Assembly (NCBI GenBank): GCA_049302755.1
Contig: JBAQMK010000002.1
Coordinates: 368,007 to 432,006, forward strand
Length of the DNA stretch: 64,000 nt
Direction: 5' to 3'
From: UBA2211 sp049302755
GTDB taxonomy: Bacteria; Patescibacteriota; Minisyncoccia; Minisyncoccales; Minisyncoccaceae
Made by a program: the position numbers and the translations under genes. The notes below the pieces were generated by a model. It was not told the DNA's origin, searched no databases, and was given only the letters and a program-made list of their open reading frames with translations. Below are positions 56,563 through 64,000 of the stretch, piece by piece; within the stretch, counting starts at the first letter, position 1, and each line of letters begins with the position of its first letter.

Positions 56563-56880
56563 CATGTGGTTAAAGATTACTCCTTTTTCGTAAACGATGC
56601 ATTCCAGCGGGATGCTGTGGTACAGGAACTGCTTGAGAATGATATCCATGTCTTGAGACTTGAGTGTCTCAATTTTTGTTTTGTACGGCTCTCCGGAATG
56701 ATCATCGAGCAAGACATTCAGTCTTCCTCTTCTAATCAGTTCTTCAATGATTAGAATTTTTAACGAAAAAACATCACCTTTAGGTAAGTCTTTTTTATAT
56801 AAAAGCTTCCTGGTGCTTTCTTTGAGTTCATCGTTCGGTACGTCTTCAAGTTCTTTACGGATTTTTTCTTTATTGAACAT
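56551..56880 (-). CDS. Unknown 109-residue helical protein
   Basis: Not recognised. Charged N-terminal helices (NKEKIRKELEDVPNDELKES) and a mixed C-terminal part. Start at 56880 because GGTGAT precedes it; four more in-frame residues are possible. SD-type accessory gene with its own terminator. Confidence 0.6.
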   Translation of the reverse strand: MFNKEKIRKELEDVPNDELKESTRKLLYKKDLPKGDVFSLKILIIEELIRRGRLNVLLDDHSGEPYKTKIETLKSQDMDIILKQFLYHSIPLECIVYEKGVIFNHMETT

Positions 56881-56935
56881 CGTAATCACCAATAGTTGTC
56901 AAAATATACTAAATATGTTTTAGCATAAAAGAAAA

Positions 56936-56956
56936 AAGAGGGCAACTGCCCTCTTC
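56936..56956 (-). terminator. Terminator of the two-span membrane gene
   Basis: Minus strand AGAGGGC-AGT-TGCCCTCT followed by TTTTTC. Confidence 0.85.
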
Positions 56957-56962
56957 CACATA

Positions 56963-57379
56963 TTAGCTGTCAGCTTCATTTCTTTCTTTTCTGGCCATTC
57001 TCCAGTGAAGAATGTAGATTGGGAAAGCAATTAGAATCATGGTTATAGAATCAAGCATTCTCTTTTGTCTTTCTGACTTGATGCATTCGTCTCCGGTATT
57101 GTTTTCTTTCCAATTTTCATAATCTTTAATCATATTGTCTAACTGTTGTTGTTCTTCTAAGGTAATTCCGCTTTCTTTGATTTTTTCCGCTTGAACAGTT
57201 GAATAGAAATAAGGTTGATTATTGCACATGCTGTAATCTCTTTTTTCCGCTTCGGTAAAGACAAATGCCTTAAGAGAAGTGTTAATTAAATTGCCCATGC
57301 CGACGGCAAAGAAAATCAAAGCAATCAAAGAAACGGTATAGAGATAAACGGTCATTACTATTTTTGTTGTTTTTGTCAT
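56963..57379 (-). CDS. Two-span membrane protein with Cys-containing loop
   Basis: 138 residues: helix at 10-32, an external loop of about 70 residues with two Cys (SMCNNQ and DECIKS) that could bond, helix at 112-130. Unknown family. Two bases after the acetyltransferase gene, so co-transcribed. Confidence 0.65.
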   Translation of the reverse strand: MTKTTKIVMTVYLYTVSLIALIFFAVGMGNLINTSLKAFVFTEAEKRDYSMCNNQPYFYSTVQAEKIKESGITLEEQQQLDNMIKDYENWKENNTGDECIKSERQKRMLDSITMILIAFPIYILHWRMARKERNEADS

Positions 57380-57380
57380 A

Positions 57381-57890
57381 TTATATATATTTTACCATTA
57401 TGTCTTTATCTATTAATTTTCCGTAGTAGCTCGCACCCTTTTTAATGGTGCCTAACTTTTTGAATCCCACCTTTTTGTATAAATTGATGGCGACCTTGTT
57501 TTTGGAATAAGCGTAAAGAATTATTATCTTAATCTTTAATTCTTTGTGGGCTTTATCAATAATCTTTCTTATAAGTTTTTCTCCTAATCCCCTACCCCTC
57601 ATTTCTTTTTTTAATGATATTCCGAGTTCACCAACATGTTTTCTTACTTCTTTGTCGATTCGCGAAATACTGCCGATGCCGTATACTTTTCCATTAACAT
57701 CTACTACCACTGCAGCCTCATTTTTTTCTTTCGATTCTTTTAATAACTTTTTCAAGAATTGTTTTTCTTCTTTCAGGGTTAGTTTTTTCTGAACTAAGAT
57801 ATATGCTTTTTCGTCTACCAGAGAATTGATCATTTCCAGGGCTGATTTAACATCACTCATTCTCGGGTCTCTAAAAACTATATTTTTCAT
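57381..57890 (-). CDS. GNAT family N-acetyltransferase
   Basis: 169 residues with the acetyl-CoA loop EMRGRGLGEKLIRKI and the C-terminal NKVAINLYKKVGFKKLG. Resembles small-molecule or RimI/phosphinothricin-type enzymes; substrate unknown. Confidence 0.88.
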   Translation of the reverse strand: MKNIVFRDPRMSDVKSALEMINSLVDEKAYILVQKKLTLKEEKQFLKKLLKESKEKNEAAVVVDVNGKVYGIGSISRIDKEVRKHVGELGISLKKEMRGRGLGEKLIRKIIDKAHKELKIKIIILYAYSKNKVAINLYKKVGFKKLGTIKKGASYYGKLIDKDIMVKYI

Positions 57891-57918
57891 GCTTTAATCA
57901 TATCAAAATGTTTTTAAT

Positions 57919-57946
57919 TTGACAAATATTATGATTATGTTAGTTT
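57919..57946 (+). promoter_or_regulatory. Promoter of the GGA-loop small RNA
   Basis: TTGACA (57919-57924), 16 bases, TAGTTT (57941-57946). Confidence 0.6.
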
Positions 57947-57952
57947 AATTAA

Positions 57953-58144
57953 GGTAATAAAATGACGAAAGTAAAAAGCGGAACGCCCAATGGGCAAAGA
58001 AATAGACAGATTCTTAAGTCGATTACCGAGAATAGCTTTCCTGTTCCAACAAGGAGGCAGGCTACAAACTTCAGGAGAAGAACTCCTGACGAGGTCTACG
58101 CAGATTTTCCCACAAGGAGACAAATCCATGCGTAGACTTTTTTT
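57953..58144 (+). ncRNA. Candidate small RNA with ACAAGGA loops (~190 nt)
   Basis: Hairpins: GCCC/GGGC (near 57985-57996), CCTG-loop-CAGG (near 58040-58060) with ACAAGGA in the loop (58049-58055), TCAGGAG/CTCCTGA (58071-58089), and the terminator GTCTACGCA...TGCGTAGAC (58094-58137) whose loop again holds ACAAGGA (58112-58118), then seven Ts. ACAAGGA loops resemble CsrA-binding sites. No credible ORF. Confidence 0.6.
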
Positions 58145-58664
58145 ATTGTATTCTAATTTCCGGCAGTTCTTCCGGCAAGATTATTGAGGAAAGAATAACT
58201 ATTACAAAACAGGAAGAAATTGTTAGTAATAAATTGATTATAATATCATTACTATTGTTAAATATTATTTTTTGAAAAATATCAGTACCGATAAATGCTA
58301 TTCCCAAGGAGTAAGAAAAAAATCTCCAGTCTCTCCATTTGTTTATACGAAACATCTTTTTATCTATCACATGCTTAACGATATATGCGACTATTATTAT
58401 GGTTAATAAAAACGTTAAAAGTTGAATTAGCATGATGATAGAAAGGATCATTTCTGAGGCTGAAAATATCAATGTCGTATTAGTTACTTTGTAAACCCAA
58501 ACAAGAGCCTCGTTAACATCTTGTTCTGTTATCATTTTTTTAACAATAAAAGGAACAAAATAAACCGATGTGATCGATGAACCTAAGCAAACCGCAAGAA
58601 AGAGAGAATATTTTTTCTTCAAAATGTTTATCCCTTTACCGATTCTGTTTTGTATGTTTTCCAT
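58143..58664 (-). CDS. Four-span membrane protein, unknown
   Basis: 173 residues from the ATG at 58664 with about four hydrophobic helices (YSLFLAVCLGSSITSVYF, MILSIIMLIQLLTFLL and two near the C-terminus). No family recognised. Convergent with the small RNA, whose T-tract touches its stop. Confidence 0.6.
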   Translation of the reverse strand: MENIQNRIGKGINILKKKYSLFLAVCLGSSITSVYFVPFIVKKMITEQDVNEALVWVYKVTNTTLIFSASEMILSIIMLIQLLTFLLTIIIVAYIVKHVIDKKMFRINKWRDWRFFSYSLGIAFIGTDIFQKIIFNNSNDIIINLLLTISSCFVIVILSSIILPEELPEIRIQ

Positions 58665-58705
58665 GTCTTTATTATAACAAGTCATATTTTTAATGTAAAC
58701 AAAAA

Positions 58706-58727
58706 ACCAGACTCAAGAGAGTCTGGC
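58706..58727 (-). terminator. Terminator of the cold-shock gene
   Basis: Minus strand CCAGACTC-TCTT-GAGTCTGG followed by TTTTTTG. Confidence 0.9.
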
Positions 58728-58741
58728 TTTGTTTGATTTCC

Positions 58742-58939
58742 TTAGATGCGGCTAACGTTTACTGCGTTAGGACCCTTTGGAGATTCACCTTTTTCGAAAG
58801 ATACTCTGTCACCAGTTTTCAACTCGTCAAAGCTTACGCCCTTGAGTTCATTACTGTGAAAAAATAAATCTTTTTCCTCTCCATCAACTGTGATGAAGCC
58901 GAATCCTTTGTCGGTAAGGTTTTTGATTGTTCCTTCCAT
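58742..58939 (-). CDS. cspA: Cold-shock domain protein
   Basis: 65-residue OB-fold RNA chaperone with RNP1 KGFGFITV and RNP2 DLFFHSNEL. The long leader (about 120 bases) upstream is typical for cold-shock genes. Confidence 0.95.
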   Translation of the reverse strand: MEGTIKNLTDKGFGFITVDGEEKDLFFHSNELKGVSFDELKTGDRVSFEKGESPKGPNAVNVSRI

Positions 58940-59039
58940 GATTTAGAATTTACTTGATAATTTTTAAGGTTTTACCCTAAAGCTTAGTTTTTTAACAGTC
59001 TCGACTAAATTACTATTAATTAACTATCTTACAACACAT

Positions 59040-59068
59040 ATGATAGCATCCAATGTTTAATCGGTCAA
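59040..59068 (-). promoter_or_regulatory. Promoter of the cold-shock gene
   Basis: Minus strand TTGACC (59068-59063), 17 bases, TATCAT (59045-59040); about 95-100 bases of AT-rich leader follow before the ATG. Confidence 0.7.
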
Positions 59069-59083
59069 CCTAAGTTGTCCAGT

Positions 59084-59614
59084 TTATCTTTTTTTACGGG
59101 AACCGTTGTCCCACTCTCTAATCTTCCCGAATAGTTTGGTAAAAGAAAATATCCAATAATCAGTCTGCGGTTCAGTGTCTCCTCTTAATCCGGACAGGTA
59201 TTTTTCAAAATCTTTTTTGTTTACAAACAACAGCCAGAAGAAGTCCCTAAGCCAAGGAAGGCAAACCAGCGTAATTGAGGCGATAAGATAGATTAGAACC
59301 GTATTAGATGGTGAATAATGATAATATATCACCAATCCTATCGAGATAAACAAAAAGATAACCGCTAAATTGTATAATAATAAATAAGAAACGTATTTTT
59401 GTAGATTATTCTGCTCAACTGCTTCGGCAATTTTAGCCGCGGTTAAAGCAAATAAACCGAAAGTGAAAATTAATAAAAATATGGGGGCAATCCAATTCTC
59501 TTTTAATGCTCCATTATCTTGCAAAACTATCGGAATCAAGATTACTGACAAAGCAGTGAAGATTCCATTAATCACTAAAAGGTTGGGAGCATCTTTGGTC
59601 CAAGAATTTTTCAT
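59084..59614 (-). CDS. Multi-span membrane protein, unknown
   Basis: 176 residues from the ATG at 59614 (MKNSWTKDAPNLL) with four helices and a soluble C-terminal tail (KIREWDNGSRKKR). A longer in-frame start would run across a terminator and is rejected. Function unknown. Confidence 0.65.
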   Translation of the reverse strand: MKNSWTKDAPNLLVINGIFTALSVILIPIVLQDNGALKENWIAPIFLLIFTFGLFALTAAKIAEAVEQNNLQKYVSYLLLYNLAVIFLFISIGLVIYYHYSPSNTVLIYLIASITLVCLPWLRDFFWLLFVNKKDFEKYLSGLRGDTEPQTDYWIFSFTKLFGKIREWDNGSRKKR

Positions 59615-59688
59615 ATAATTTTTATTATTATCTGTATTTATTATACTAAATAATAATAAGAGCTGGCAAGTTTGTTTGTGAAATAAAA

Positions 59689-59716
59689 GAGCTCTCATGA
59701 ATTTTCTCTGAGAGCT
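59689..59716 (-). terminator. Terminator of the 76-residue gene
   Basis: Minus strand AGCTCTC...GAGAGCT (7 bp, 13-base loop) followed by CTTTTATTTC. Confidence 0.7.
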
Positions 59717-59762
59717 ATTGCATCGTCCTAAACCTTTGGAGGAGTATTTAGGAGTACGGGGC

Positions 59763-59993
59763 TTATTCTTCAGCGAGTAAGATGAATCCCTCTTTCTTCT
59801 GGGTATCATAGTGCCCGGCTATATCTCCCTTTGCGACGAAGTTGAACATGTGTCCACTTCCATCTTCGTGCTGGAGGAGATTGATTACAATTCGTTCCTC
59901 TTTGCCGTTATTCAGAGTCATTACGACTTCATGACGATCGGCAAAAGCTTTCATTAAGCTTTCTTTGTCAGGTCCGTTGGTAATTATCTTCAT
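59763..59993 (-). CDS. Unknown 76-residue protein
   Basis: Soluble, not recognised (MKIITNGPDKESLMKAF...). AGGAGG ends 6 bases before the ATG at 59993, which fixes the start over a longer frame from 60026. Own terminator downstream. Confidence 0.6.
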   Translation of the reverse strand: MKIITNGPDKESLMKAFADRHEVVMTLNNGKEERIVINLLQHEDGSGHMFNFVAKGDIAGHYDTQKKEGFILLAEE

Positions 59994-60059
59994 AACAAGC
60001 CTCCTTGTTATATAAATATTATACAATATATTAGTCTATATTGTCAATAGCAGGAGATT

Positions 60060-60788
60060 TTATTCAAATTTCAGACTTTTAACCATTTCCTGGTCGAAAT
60101 TTTCAAAGCCTCCGGAAGGACCTTCATAGAGAAAGAAATCATAATCAATCGAAAGCTTTACAGATATCATTTTTTGTCTTTCTGGAGAATATAATATTTT
60201 GTAGTGCATTTCCCCGGGGCAACCCAAACCGTTTTCGTCGGTTGTTTTACCATCGTCGGTGACATAAATATCATATAAGCCATCTTTATTTAATTGTTGG
60301 CTTCCGTAGATACAACCATTATGATAATAATCATCGATGAATTTTTTAATATCATCAAGATTGTTGATTTTTACCACATCAATCTTCCAGGCAGTAAAAG
60401 GTTTATTGATATTACCTTGAGCTTGTAATGAAGCAAGGGATGCTTCTATTTTTTCGCATTTTTCGTTCCTGTAGTCGTGATAATATTCGGGAGTGATATA
60501 GACAGCGTTATTACTGTTGTCTTGAAAGATTTTAACAGGAACAAGCGACTCTTTACTGCCTCCGCATCTATCAAGGCCCTGGGTTTCGGGAGGAATTTTT
60601 ATCGAGAATCCTAATTGAGTATTAATGTATTCATTCCAATTAGAAGTATCAACGACTCTTTTTACCTTTGCCACCACTCCTTCATTATTGGGAGTGGGTT
60701 TTGGTTCTTCTTTAATTAAAAAAGAAAAGAAAGAAGGGCCGGCAAAAAGACATAGAATGATAATAAATATTTTTATCCAATTTTTCAT
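60060..60788 (-). CDS. Exported protein of unknown function
   Basis: 242 residues, N-terminal membrane segment (5-25), then a secreted domain with LGFSIKIPPETQG near residue 60 and four Cys. Resembles the general class of anchored exported proteins seen in CPR; no function. Follows the molybdopterin-fold gene by 6 bases. Confidence 0.65.
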   Translation of the reverse strand: MKNWIKIFIIILCLFAGPSFFSFLIKEEPKPTPNNEGVVAKVKRVVDTSNWNEYINTQLGFSIKIPPETQGLDRCGGSKESLVPVKIFQDNSNNAVYITPEYYHDYRNEKCEKIEASLASLQAQGNINKPFTAWKIDVVKINNLDDIKKFIDDYYHNGCIYGSQQLNKDGLYDIYVTDDGKTTDENGLGCPGEMHYKILYSPERQKMISVKLSIDYDFFLYEGPSGGFENFDQEMVKSLKFE

Positions 60789-60794
60789 ATAAAT

Positions 60795-61724
60795 TTATTG
60801 TTCAAATTTAGAACCATCGAGACTGCCATCATTATTATAGCCCCGGCTTTCCCAGAATCCTTTATAATCAGTATCGCTTGATAATTCAATCTTAGTTATC
60901 CATTTAATCCATTTGTATCCCCATTTTTGCTCAGCAACTAATTGGAAAGGAAAACCTCTTTCCGGCGGTAAGACTACTCCATTCATCTTATCAGCCATGA
61001 TAATGTCATTGTTTAAAATGTATTCAATTGGAAAAGAGGTTGAATAACCATCAACGGCATAGAAAATAACTGTTTTAGCTTCCGGACTGATGGTTAAATC
61101 TTTAAACATATCTTTTACCAGTATTCCCTCCCATAGTACTTTTACACTCCAACCTTCAACACAATTAATAGTTACGACTTTCTGATAAGGAGTTAATTTT
61201 AAAATATCATCATAGCTGTATTTTATCGGTGTAGAAACCAAACCGGTAATTTCCAACTGATAACTGTTTTTGTCTATATATTGTGGGCCGCTAATAGAAT
61301 TTTCTCGAAAATCATTAATTGATCCTAATTTTTCTCCTTGATAATCATTAATTTCAACCGCAGAAAGATTAACTGGTTTTGCCGGGCTTAAGTATATTAT
61401 TATTCCCGCAATAACAGTAATACCTATCAATAGATATATGATTTTAAGGATATTCTTCGGTATTTGGTAATCATTGATAAAATATTCTCCAATTCTTTTT
61501 CTTTTAATTATTAAATGAATAATAATCAGTCCGATTAAAAATAATCCGCTAAAATCGTGGAATAAAGATATTCTGGCAGAAGAAGTGTAATTATAGATAA
61601 AACTGAAGAATTTTTGAAACTCTGGAAATTTAATCAAGCCGGTAACGAGGCTGATTACAAAAGCTATAAACAATAACAAAATCAATAATTTATTTAAATC
61701 TTTTTTAAGTTCAGATTGATTCAT
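60795..61724 (-). CDS. Heme-b membrane anchor fused to a sulfite-oxidase-type molybdopterin domain
   Basis: 309 residues. Three N-terminal helices, the second carrying His 55 and His 68 (LFHDFSGLFLIGLIIIH), which suit a b-type heme as in DUF4405 proteins. C-terminal domain is of the oxidoreductase molybdopterin-binding (MsrP/YedY) fold, with the Mo-ligand Cys in NCVEGWSVKVLWEG and RGFPFQLVAEQKWGYKW. No twin-Arg motif. Likely faces outward. Confidence 0.82.
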   Translation of the reverse strand: MNQSELKKDLNKLLILLLFIAFVISLVTGLIKFPEFQKFFSFIYNYTSSARISLFHDFSGLFLIGLIIIHLIIKRKRIGEYFINDYQIPKNILKIIYLLIGITVIAGIIIYLSPAKPVNLSAVEINDYQGEKLGSINDFRENSISGPQYIDKNSYQLEITGLVSTPIKYSYDDILKLTPYQKVVTINCVEGWSVKVLWEGILVKDMFKDLTISPEAKTVIFYAVDGYSTSFPIEYILNNDIIMADKMNGVVLPPERGFPFQLVAEQKWGYKWIKWITKIELSSDTDYKGFWESRGYNNDGSLDGSKFEQ

Positions 61725-61892
61725 ATAATTATTTATTATTTTTAATAAATATTCATTTTGCTTCGTAGTATAACGCGTAAAAAACTGCAGTTTAGATTTC
61801 TACGGTTTTTTCTGGAACTCCTAGACCAACACTATAAAAATCTAAGTTTTTAATTTTTTGAAATCTTTTTTCTGGTCTTTATAAGTCATGAA

Positions 61893-64000
61893 TTACAAAT
61901 TTGAAGTTGAATTTGAATAATATAATTTATAAATTTCATTATCTATTTTTTTGTCGATTTTATTTATTTCAGATTTGAGATGTTCCCATTCGTTAGAATT
62001 TTCAACTGCCTCAAGTAATTTTCTATTAAGGATTAATATACTGTCTACCAATTTTACAACTGCATCATGTTTTTCTTTATCAGTTTTTTCAAAAAGATTT
62101 AATTTGGGAATCGGTATTTCCTCTAATTGATTTATTTTTATTTCTAGTAGATCATTAAATGTTGATTTTAGCCATTCATTAATAATCGCAGAATTTACAA
62201 TTCCTAAAATAAATTTCATAGAATATTTTTCTATTCCATATAAAATATGTACCTTATCATTCGTCAACATATTTTCATTATCAATAGTTGCAATAATTTT
62301 TCCACCAGTAATGGATCTGAAAAGTAATTTTTCAGTTAAGAAATAATCTAATTTTCTCGGTCCAGCGCCAATCTTCTGCATCATTAAATTAGGTTTGTAC
62401 CAAACCCACCTCTCTGCATATTTATAAAAATAACGATATACATCTTTACCTCGCAAAAGCTTATAACAATCATTATCTTTTTTTTCATTTAAAATAAACT
62501 TTTGATCGTCACTTGTTTTTATGCCCAAAGAAAGTTTTCCTATTTTTCCTAATTTTACTACAGGCACATTAAAAGATATTTCTTTATTAAAAGAAAAACT
62601 GAATCCCGGAGATTTTTTTATTCTTTCATAGGTTAGGGTCTCAGGAACTTCATTAAATAATCCATCTCTATATTCAATTAGTTGTACTGCATGTTTTGAC
62701 GAAGACTCTTTTTTACTTAAAAAGATAAGAGCCGTAGTTACGACAGCGTTAGTAAAAATGCCCGATGGTAACCTAACGAGTTTAAAAATATTTGTATTTT
62801 TAACGAGGAATTCTCTAAACTTACTAAAACTATCCGTTCCGAACCAGCTATTAGGAAAAATAAATCCTAATATTCCCTCATGCTTAAGAAGTGAGATGGC
62901 TTTTTCTGTGAAAAAACTATATAAATCTGATTTATTTTTTGCTGTTTTGAATGTGTTTTTATAAAAATCACGCTCCTTTACATCCTTAATATTTGCTAAA
63001 TTTACATACGGAGGATTACCAATAATAACATCAAATCCACCCTGATCAAAGACATTTGTGAATTCTTCTTGCCAATTGAATGGTTTTTTATTACGAAAAT
63101 CATCTCCAAAATATTCTTTTAGGGTTTCTTCTGTGCCCGATATTAACGAGTTACCATTTTTAATATTATTCAAAAATGGTAATTTTTCTCGTTTAGTTAA
63201 AGCATTGATAAGTAAATTTAATCTTGTTATTTCAACTGCTTGTTGATCTAGGTCGACACCATAAATATTTTCTTTTAGGATTTGAATTTTAAGTAAATCT
63301 TCTTGACCTTCAAAACCAAGTTCTTTATATTTTTCAAAAATAATTTCAAATGCCTTTATGAGAAAAGAACCTGAACCACAGGCTGGATCTAATATTTTAA
63401 TTTTTTTAATATCTTCAAAAATTTTACATTTATCTAAAACAGGTCCTAATGCATTTTTTACTATATAGTTAACAATATAATTAGGAGTATAATATATTCC
63501 TTGATCTTTTCTTTTATTAGCATCTTTTGAAGTGGTTGTTCCCTTTTTCGATTTTAAAAGGCGATGCGAAAGATAATTTTCATAAACTGTACCCAAAACA
63601 TCAGCTGGCATTGCTTTGAAGTCATATTCATAATAACCTTCTTTGCCATATAAGATATTAATTACTTTTTCTGTGACTCCAGTATATTCTTCCCATTGCT
63701 CAAAAGGATGTTCAGAAAATAAATTGGAATTGTAAAAAGCATCAAACTTCCTAAATTCTTCAGCCATTAATTGGTATAAACTTTTTCTAGATGAAGAATT
63801 GCTTCGAGCTTGTCTAATCATGGGTTTTAAAGTAGGTGGTTCAATTCCTCGATCTTCTGCTACTCTAATAAAAATAAGCCTGTCGAGAAGTTTTTGGATG
63901 CCTTCGTCTAATAAATCAGGATTAATGCTTTTATCCCATTTACCAAGATATTCGAATAAAATATCTCTACATTTTTGTAGGTCTTTGTATAGCAAATTAG
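61893..64000 (-). CDS. Type II restriction-methylation enzyme (Eco57I/TaqI-like), 5' end missing
   Basis: At least 700 residues; the frame is open to the window edge, so the N-terminal part (possibly a nuclease domain) is outside. N6-adenine methyltransferase motif I DPACGSGSFLIKAFE and motif IV NPPYV, preceded by GIYYTPNYIVNYIV; the C-terminal part is a TaqI-like specificity domain (LLRGKDVYRYFYKYAERWVW). Likely host-defence or modification; pairing with a nuclease cannot be judged here. Confidence 0.88.
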   Translation of the reverse strand, partial: NLLYKDLQKCRDILFEYLGKWDKSINPDLLDEGIQKLLDRLIFIRVAEDRGIEPPTLKPMIRQARSNSSSRKSLYQLMAEEFRKFDAFYNSNLFSEHPFEQWEEYTGVTEKVINILYGKEGYYEYDFKAMPADVLGTVYENYLSHRLLKSKKGTTTSKDANKRKDQGIYYTPNYIVNYIVKNALGPVLDKCKIFEDIKKIKILDPACGSGSFLIKAFEIIFEKYKELGFEGQEDLLKIQILKENIYGVDLDQQAVEITRLNLLINALTKREKLPFLNNIKNGNSLISGTEETLKEYFGDDFRNKKPFNWQEEFTNVFDQGGFDVIIGNPPYVNLANIKDVKERDFYKNTFKTAKNKSDLYSFFTEKAISLLKHEGILGFIFPNSWFGTDSFSKFREFLVKNTNIFKLVRLPSGIFTNAVVTTALIFLSKKESSSKHAVQLIEYRDGLFNEVPETLTYERIKKSPGFSFSFNKEISFNVPVVKLGKIGKLSLGIKTSDDQKFILNEKKDNDCYKLLRGKDVYRYFYKYAERWVWYKPNLMMQKIGAGPRKLDYFLTEKLLFRSITGGKIIATIDNENMLTNDKVHILYGIEKYSMKFILGIVNSAIINEWLKSTFNDLLEIKINQLEEIPIPKLNLFEKTDKEKHDAVVKLVDSILILNRKLLEAVENSNEWEHLKSEINKIDKKIDNEIYKLYYSNSTSNL

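Noticed and set aside
57990..58187. 65-codon frame over the GGA-loop small RNA
   Set aside because: Crosses the terminator hairpin and the end of the convergent gene; no ribosome site.

Overview
The window looks like a low-GC member of the Candidate Phyla Radiation (Patescibacteria), probably Parcubacteria-like. Evidence: an S10-spc ribosomal operon that runs directly from rpsE to rplO with no rpmD (uL30), very compact genes, short DnaX and HrcA, a DnaK system, a single Xer recombinase, and almost no biosynthesis. TGA is used as an ordinary stop (for example at 25343-25341), which argues against the recoded Gracilibacteria/Absconditabacteria.

Layout. 1-9.0 kb: rplD (partial) to secY, closed by a strong terminator. 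9.0-12.9 kb: adk-map, two small unknown genes with consensus promoters, galT-tpiA. 12.9-15.8 kb: an accessory stretch with tiny SD-led ORFs and hairpins, a Xer recombinase flanked by short repeats, and two unknown genes. 15.8-25.8 kb: uppS, rpmA, pyrG, rplI, ctpA, a Nudix gene, tRNA-Gly fused to an archaeal-type tRNA methylthiotransferase, an ECF sigma operon, mnmA. 25.9-36.9 kb: tRNA-Lys, hrcA-grpE-dnaK-dnaJ with a CIRCE operator, gpmA, tsaC, three lipoproteins, tRNA-Gln, dnaX. 36.96-38.3 kb: about 1.3 kb without credible genes, holding six tandem promoter-terminator units that look like small RNAs. 38.3-40.8 kb: a cysteine attenuator with a five-Cys leader peptide ahead of cysK-cysS. 41-52.7 kb: MliC-like protein, glycosyltransferase, dnaB, rplU, cation exchanger, tRNA-Glu, mraZ-rsmH-ftsL-ftsI, a membrane-anchored Clp ATPase. 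52.9-64 kb: an ultra-acidic protein, a thioredoxin-fold protein, a roughly 760-nt candidate structured RNA, rplJL with an attenuator leader, a GGA-loop small RNA, cspA-like gene, a heme-b/molybdopterin fusion, and a partial Type II restriction-methylation enzyme.

How it works together. Housekeeping genes generally lack Shine-Dalgarno sequences. Many either follow the previous stop codon by one base (TAATATG) or have a sigma-70-type -10 box about 7-9 bases before the ATG, implying leaderless mRNA. Small accessory genes instead carry AGGAGG-type sites. tRNA genes sit inside operons; two abut the next start codon so that tRNA processing would create leaderless messages. Terminators run directly into the next -35 box. 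The most striking systems are the trp-style cysteine attenuator and the adjacent small-RNA array, whose -35 boxes meet in a perfect palindrome.
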